Origin: Paenibacillus albicereus
Lineage (GTDB): Bacteria; Bacillota; Bacilli; Paenibacillales; Paenibacillaceae
NCBI RefSeq assembly: GCF_012676905.1
Contig: NZ_CP051428.1
Span: 1,355,001 to 1,419,000, forward strand
DNA length: 64,000 bases
Direction: 5' to 3'
The notes under the pieces: generated by a model
Databases searched by the model: none
Told to the model about the DNA's origin: nothing
Seen by the model: only the letters and a program-made list of their open reading frames with translations
Shown: piece after piece, positions 60,535 through 64,000 of the stretch
How the letters are laid out: each line of letters starts with the position of its first letter
Position numbering within the stretch: the first letter of the stretch is position 1
Position numbers and translations under genes: made by a program

Positions 60535-61482
60535 GTGAGCGGGGCGGAGGAGAAAGGGAAGGAGCCGCAGTGGCGATGGAAAAGGTTCGACCGCTGCGAG
60601 CAGGCGGCTCAGGAGCTTGACGAGCAGCCGGTGCTGGCCCAATGGGCAAGAAACAGCGCCAGCCGGGATACGAACTATTTGTCGGCGATCTCGCTGCAAG
60701 GCGAGCAAAACGCCGTATTTGGAACGCTGGTCAGCGGCAGGGCGGATGACGAGGGGAGCCGAAGCTCGCATTTCCATTTCCTGCTTCGGAAAGATGCGCT
60801 CTACACGATCGGCTTCCAGGAGGAGGCGATCGTCGAAGGCTGCGAGAAATCGGCTTTGTTTTTCGAGCACGCGGAGGACGCCGACTCGCCTCTGGACGGC
60901 TTCATCCACCTGCTCGCCGGCATCATGGAGCCGTTCTTCGAGGGCATGGACCGGTTCGAGGCGAAGCTGCGCGAGATGGAGGACAGCTTGCAGGAGCGGA
61001 ACGGCGGCTACATGTTCCATCGGATCGTCGAGCTCCGCGCAAGGCTGCTGCACTGGACCGGATTGACGCGGCCGATCCGCGAGATCCGCTACGCGCTGGA
61101 GGAGGCTTTCCCGGAGCAGATGGAGGAGAGCCGCATCGACCAGGCGCTGCAGTCCCGGCTCGAGCGCATGATTATGCTGCAGGACGAATACAGCCGGGAG
61201 CTGGAGTCGCTGCTGCTGCTCGAAGAGAACCTTTCCAATTACAGGGGCAACGAGATCATGAAGACGCTCACCGTCTTCACCATCCTGTGCACGCCGATGA
61301 TGGCCATCGGGGCGATCTGGGGCATGAACTTCAAGCATATGCCCGAGCTCGAGTGGAAGGCCGGCTATTGGATCGCGCTCGGCGTCATCGGCGGCTCGAC
61401 CCTCGCCGTCTACGTCTGGATGCGCGCGAAGGGCTGGATGGGCGATCTGCTGCGTTCGGACAACCGGCGCGAGAAAATGTAA
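60535..61482 (+). CDS. CorA-like Mg2+ transporter
   Basis: 315 aa from GTG 60535. A cytoplasmic N-domain with long helices, then two C-terminal membrane segments, the first ending in WGMNF (GMN signature) before the loop HMPELEW. Forms pentameric channels for Mg2+. The start is uncertain: GTG 60535 follows GGGGGAT, but ATG 60502 is in frame and no family N-terminus decides. Confidence 0.88.
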   Translation: MSGAEEKGKEPQWRWKRFDRCEQAAQELDEQPVLAQWARNSASRDTNYLSAISLQGEQNAVFGTLVSGRADDEGSRSSHFHFLLRKDALYTIGFQEEAIVEGCEKSALFFEHAEDADSPLDGFIHLLAGIMEPFFEGMDRFEAKLREMEDSLQERNGGYMFHRIVELRARLLHWTGLTRPIREIRYALEEAFPEQMEESRIDQALQSRLERMIMLQDEYSRELESLLLLEENLSNYRGNEIMKTLTVFTILCTPMMAIGAIWGMNFKHMPELEWKAGYWIALGVIGGSTLAVYVWMRAKGWMGDLLRSDNRREKM

Positions 61483-61591
61483 GGCGGCGGTTGTTTAACA
61501 GCTGAAGCAAGCGGTTTAATAGCTAGTACGGCAGCGCTAACGGCACTGGCCGAATCTGCCTCACTCGATGAGGTACCAATAGGCGGTGTTG

Positions 61592-61936
61592 ATGATGTCC
61601 ATCAAATATCGGAATACTTGCTCTGACATCGAGATTCTGGTCAAACACGAAGAGTCGGATGCGGTTGCTCCTTATCGGGTCAACATTCAAAGCTCCAAAA
61701 ATCCGCTCAGCTTCGGCAACAATCTGGCGAGCTACGATTCGGAGGAGCAAGCGGTGAAGACCGCTGAAAAGCTGTGCGGCTACTATGCGGCCGCCAAATC
61801 GAACGGGTACTATATGAAAGGCAAGGCGTTCACGAAGCCGGACTGCGAGGATATCGAGATCGCCGACGTGCTGGAGCGCGACCTTAACGAGGACCAGTTC
61901 AACAGCCTGCTGAACCGTCAATCGATCGAAGGTTGA
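61592..61936 (+). CDS. Small protein of unknown function
   Basis: 114 aa, soluble. VNIQSSKNPLSFGNNLASYDSEEQAVKTAEKLCGYYAAAKSNGYY reads like a small alpha/beta domain; key Cys residues occur at ~9, 62 and 89. AGGCGG upstream of ATG 61592. Closed by a strong terminator, which supports it as a real gene. Not recognised. Confidence 0.65.
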   Translation: MMSIKYRNTCSDIEILVKHEESDAVAPYRVNIQSSKNPLSFGNNLASYDSEEQAVKTAEKLCGYYAAAKSNGYYMKGKAFTKPDCEDIEIADVLERDLNEDQFNSLLNRQSIEG

Positions 61937-61954
61937 TCTTCTTCGACTGCTACG

Positions 61955-61981
61955 ACCCCTTTCGAAAGAAAGGGGTTTTTT
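61955..61981 (+). terminator. Rho-independent terminator
   Basis: ACCCCTTTC/GAAAGGGGT with a GAAA loop and six T. Confidence 0.92.
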
Positions 61982-62062
61982 GCATGTTCATGGAATAAGA
62001 TCGCTCGTGGAAGGAAACGGTAAAAACGTACCAGAATCCATCCCGAAAGAAGGAACGGATGA

Positions 62063-62581
62063 ATGAACCACATTGCCGCCAAAACCAGCGCATGGCTGCT
62101 TGCGGCCGCCATCATGGCGTCTGCGCCGACCGCAGCGGCAGCCGCGGCGATTCAGCCGCAGCCGTCCCAAGCTCCGGCCTCCGCGCCGGACCGCATCGAA
62201 TCGCCCCACGGAGAGCTTCGCCATCCGAAGGGCCATCCCGGCCATCAGCGCTACCGCAAAGCCCACAAGCAGATGATGATCCGCGAGGCCGTCTCGTTTT
62301 TCGGCTTGAAGACGGAAGGCAAGAGCGAGGAGCAGCTGCTTCAGGAGATTCGCGAGCAGAAAACGAAGCAGCCGGAAAAATGGGCGCAGTTCAAGCAGCA
62401 GCTCCATGCGAAGAAGCTGGAGCGGATGAAGGCGTTCGCCGCCGCCCAAGGCATCGACACGAACGGGTTGAGCGAGCAGCAGCTCCGGGAGAAGCTGCGC
62501 CAGCTCCATCAGGAAGGGAAGCTGAAGCTTCCCGAGCGGCCGTCTGCGCCGACCGCTCCCGCGCCTGCTCCTAACGCCTGA
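62063..62581 (+). CDS. Secreted helical protein
   Basis: 172 aa. Signal peptide ~1-27 (ending in an Ala-rich region with an ASA/AAA cleavage choice). The mature part is helical and highly charged, with two similar units [20 protein letters not shown] and [20 protein letters not shown]. These look like two copies of a D/T-x2-G-x-(S)-E-x2-L-x2-(I/L) fold. C-terminus Pro/Ala-rich. Function unknown. Confidence 0.75.
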   Translation: MNHIAAKTSAWLLAAAIMASAPTAAAAAAIQPQPSQAPASAPDRIESPHGELRHPKGHPGHQRYRKAHKQMMIREAVSFFGLKTEGKSEEQLLQEIREQKTKQPEKWAQFKQQLHAKKLERMKAFAAAQGIDTNGLSEQQLREKLRQLHQEGKLKLPERPSAPTAPAPAPNA

Positions 62582-62631
62582 AGGTACGGCGCTTGAAGCG
62601 GAGCGGCGCTGCAGCAAGCAGCCGCACGAAA

Positions 62632-62680
62632 GGACTGCCTCCAAAAGGTCGTTACATGGACCTGGAGGCAGTTCTTTTCT
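62632..62680 (+). terminator. Rho-independent terminator
   Basis: GGACTGCCTCCA (62632-62643) pairs with TGGAGGCAGTTC (62662-62673), with an inner GGTC/GACC stem and TTTTCTTT after. Confidence 0.8.
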
Positions 62681-62706
62681 TTGGGCTTCCAAACTGAAAG
62701 AAAAAG

Positions 62707-62725
62707 TGATATCATATTTATATCA
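62707..62725 (+). promoter_or_regulatory. Perfect inverted repeat, candidate operator of the SPFH gene
   Basis: TGATAT-N7-ATATCA, 17 bases before the start at 62742 and in an AT-rich pocket where a -10 would lie. The ribbon-helix-helix protein at 63629 is a possible binder. Confidence 0.55.
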
Positions 62726-62741
62726 AGATGATGTGGGGGGA

Positions 62742-63617
62742 ATGACGATGCAAGAACGAAAGGCATGGCACACCAATGGCTTTGGCGCGGCGCTGCTCGG
62801 AGTCGTCGCTATTGTCGGAGCTGTGTTTCTGTTTATTGGAAGCGACGATACCGGATTTGGTACGGCGGGATACGTCCTTGGCGCAGTGCTTCTGCTTGGC
62901 TCGCTCATCCTGTTCAGCGCGCTGACGATCGTCCAGCCGAACCAGGCCAAGGTCATCACTTTTTTCGGACGGTATAAAGGCACCGTGACCGACAGCGGAC
63001 TTTGGCTCGTCATGCCGTTCAGCGCCAAGTCGCAGGTTTCGCTGAAAGTGCGCAATTTCAACAGCCAGAAGCTCAAAGTGAACGATGCTTCGGGCAACCC
63101 GGTCGAGATTGCGGCCGTCGTCGTCTTTCGCGTCACGGACACGGCCAGGGCGAGCTTCGAGGTCGACGACTATGAGACGTTTGTCGAGATTCAGAGCGAG
63201 ACGGCGATCCGGCATCTGGCTGCGCAGTACCCGTACGATACGTACGAGGACGAGAGCGCGGTGTCGCTGCGCGGCAATGCGGACGAGGTGAGCGGACGGC
63301 TGCTCGCGGAGCTGCAAGAGCGTCTGACGGTAGCGGGAGTCGAGGTTCTGGAGACGAGGCTGTCCCATCTGGCATACGCGCCGGAGATCGCCGGCGCGAT
63401 GCTGCAGCGTCAGCAGGCGGAGGCGATCGTATCGGCCCGGCAGAAGATCGTAGATGGAGCGGTGGGCATGGTCGAGTCTGCGCTCAATCAGCTGGAGGCC
63501 CGCGGGGTCGTTCTCGATGAGGAGCGGCGGGCGGCGATGATCAACAATCTGATGGTGGCGATTGTCTCGGAGCGCGGCACGACGCCGGTCATCAATGCAG
63601 GAACGCTTTACAATTAG
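62742..63617 (+). CDS. SPFH/band 7 domain membrane protein
   Basis: 291 aa. Two N-terminal membrane segments (~13-33 and ~42-62) precede the SPFH domain: [65 protein letters not shown], and [32 protein letters not shown] (key residues F-G-x-Y, R-x2-Q-A). SPFH proteins form large membrane rings that organise microdomains and proteases. Start at 62742 after GTGGGGGG; second ATG at 62748. Confidence 0.92.
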   Translation: MTMQERKAWHTNGFGAALLGVVAIVGAVFLFIGSDDTGFGTAGYVLGAVLLLGSLILFSALTIVQPNQAKVITFFGRYKGTVTDSGLWLVMPFSAKSQVSLKVRNFNSQKLKVNDASGNPVEIAAVVVFRVTDTARASFEVDDYETFVEIQSETAIRHLAAQYPYDTYEDESAVSLRGNADEVSGRLLAELQERLTVAGVEVLETRLSHLAYAPEIAGAMLQRQQAEAIVSARQKIVDGAVGMVESALNQLEARGVVLDEERRAAMINNLMVAIVSERGTTPVINAGTLYN

Positions 63618-63628
63618 GAGCATCCGCG

Positions 63629-63823
63629 ATGCCTAAGGAAAGAAAGTCCTTCCCGCTCCGGATGGACCCCGAGATTTACCAGGCGATCGAGTCGTGGGCG
63701 GCCGACGAGTTTCGAAGCGTCAACGCGCATATCGAGTTCCTGCTCCGCGAGTCGCTGCGAAAATCCGGGCGCTTGAAGCGGGGCGCTCCGCCTGAGCCCC
63801 CGCAGGAGGGGCAGACGGACTGA
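63629..63823 (+). CDS. Ribbon-helix-helix (Arc-like) DNA-binding protein
   Basis: 64 aa. [40 protein letters not shown] is a typical Arc/MetJ ribbon-helix-helix: a beta strand, two helices and an N-cap S-x-N. TAGGAG precedes the ATG; 11 bases after the SPFH stop, so one operon. Could bind the inverted repeat upstream. The DNA beyond, to 64000, holds only a terminator. Confidence 0.82.
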   Translation: MPKERKSFPLRMDPEIYQAIESWAADEFRSVNAHIEFLLRESLRKSGRLKRGAPPEPPQEGQTD

Positions 63824-63916
63824 GTTCGCTGCCGCGCCTCTCGACCGCGCGCATGACGCTGCAAGCGCAGGCGCTGTGACGGTCAGCCATAGCAATCGTT
63901 CTTTCGTATACGTCAA

Positions 63917-63957
63917 AAGGCTCCAGTGCCCGGGATCGGGCGTCTGGAGCCTTTTTC
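63917..63957 (+). terminator. Rho-independent terminator
   Basis: GGCTCCAG-TGCCCG pairs with CGGGCG-CTGGAGCC, then five T. Confidence 0.85.
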
Positions 63958-64000
63958 TATGCTGCCGTTCGCTCCTGGGCGGAGCGGATGAGTCTGGCAA

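Noticed and set aside
63614-64000. Minus-strand frame reaching the right edge
   Set aside because: Antisense to the ribbon-helix-helix gene and through a terminator; no family features.

Overview
The window reads as chromosome from a high-GC, spore-forming Bacillota bacterium, most likely in the Paenibacillaceae (Paenibacillus/Cohnella type). Grounds: an H-type small acid-soluble spore protein gene; Ku plus split ligase/polymerase NHEJ genes beside it; CIRCE-controlled groES-groEL; strong AGGAGG ribosome binding sites; sigma-A promoters in GC-rich DNA; and long intergenic tracts of degenerate tandem repeats. No rRNA, tRNA, phage, intact insertion sequence or CRISPR array was recognised. Family assignments come from reading motifs, not from database searches.

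Layout. 0-2 kb: tail of a peptide-modification-like operon (HprK-like kinase, PqqD-like protein, S24/S26-like peptidase). 1.8-2.3 kb: 52-bp tandem repeat. 2.6-5.5 kb: ABC exporter with a zinc-ribbon linker, coupled to a DUF1854 protein. 5.8-6.4 kb: two tandem small CxxC proteins. 6.8-10.5 kb: ABC-2 transporter, TetR-like regulator with internal 13-residue repeats, methionine aminopeptidase. 10.5-14.3 kb: cardiolipin synthase, bactofilin, and a nuclease-like gene between two stretches of one repeat family. 14.3-18.3 kb: LigD-type polymerase, ATP-dependent ligase and Ku (minus strand), divergent from a small acidic protein gene and sspH across a sigma-G-like promoter. 18.9-23 kb: YitT protein and the tsaE-tsaB-rimI-tsaD operon for tRNA t6A synthesis. 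23-24.3 kb: three repeat types. 24.3-25.8 kb: phosphodiester-glycosidase-like secreted protein and a coiled-coil membrane protein.

26.1-36.3 kb is the most unusual part. One tightly packed operon holds a COG4586/4587/3694-type ABC-2 exporter, an ATP-grasp ligase, a GT-B-like glycosyltransferase, two different radical SAM/SPASM enzymes, and a Gfo/Idh/MocA oxidoreductase whose frame runs without a stop into an acyl carrier protein. A convergent gene resembles BtrH-type papain-fold acyltransferases. ATP-grasp + carrier protein + BtrH-like + radical SAM is reminiscent of butirosin side-chain chemistry, but I recognise no described pathway with this set.

37-64 kb is mostly housekeeping: ABC-F ATPase; 5-formyl-THF cyclo-ligase with moaC, mogA/moaB and a MoeA-like gene, then tatA and tatC; groESL; cysteine synthase; glgC; a YflT-domain stress protein; a COG0523 GTPase. 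It also has a signalling block (51.3-58.1 kb) of two large hybrid histidine kinases around a CheR methyltransferase with no CheB. After it come a KtrB/TrkH K+ transporter, an SDR, a CorA-like Mg2+ transporter, two small proteins of unknown role, and an SPFH protein with a ribbon-helix-helix protein behind a perfect inverted repeat.
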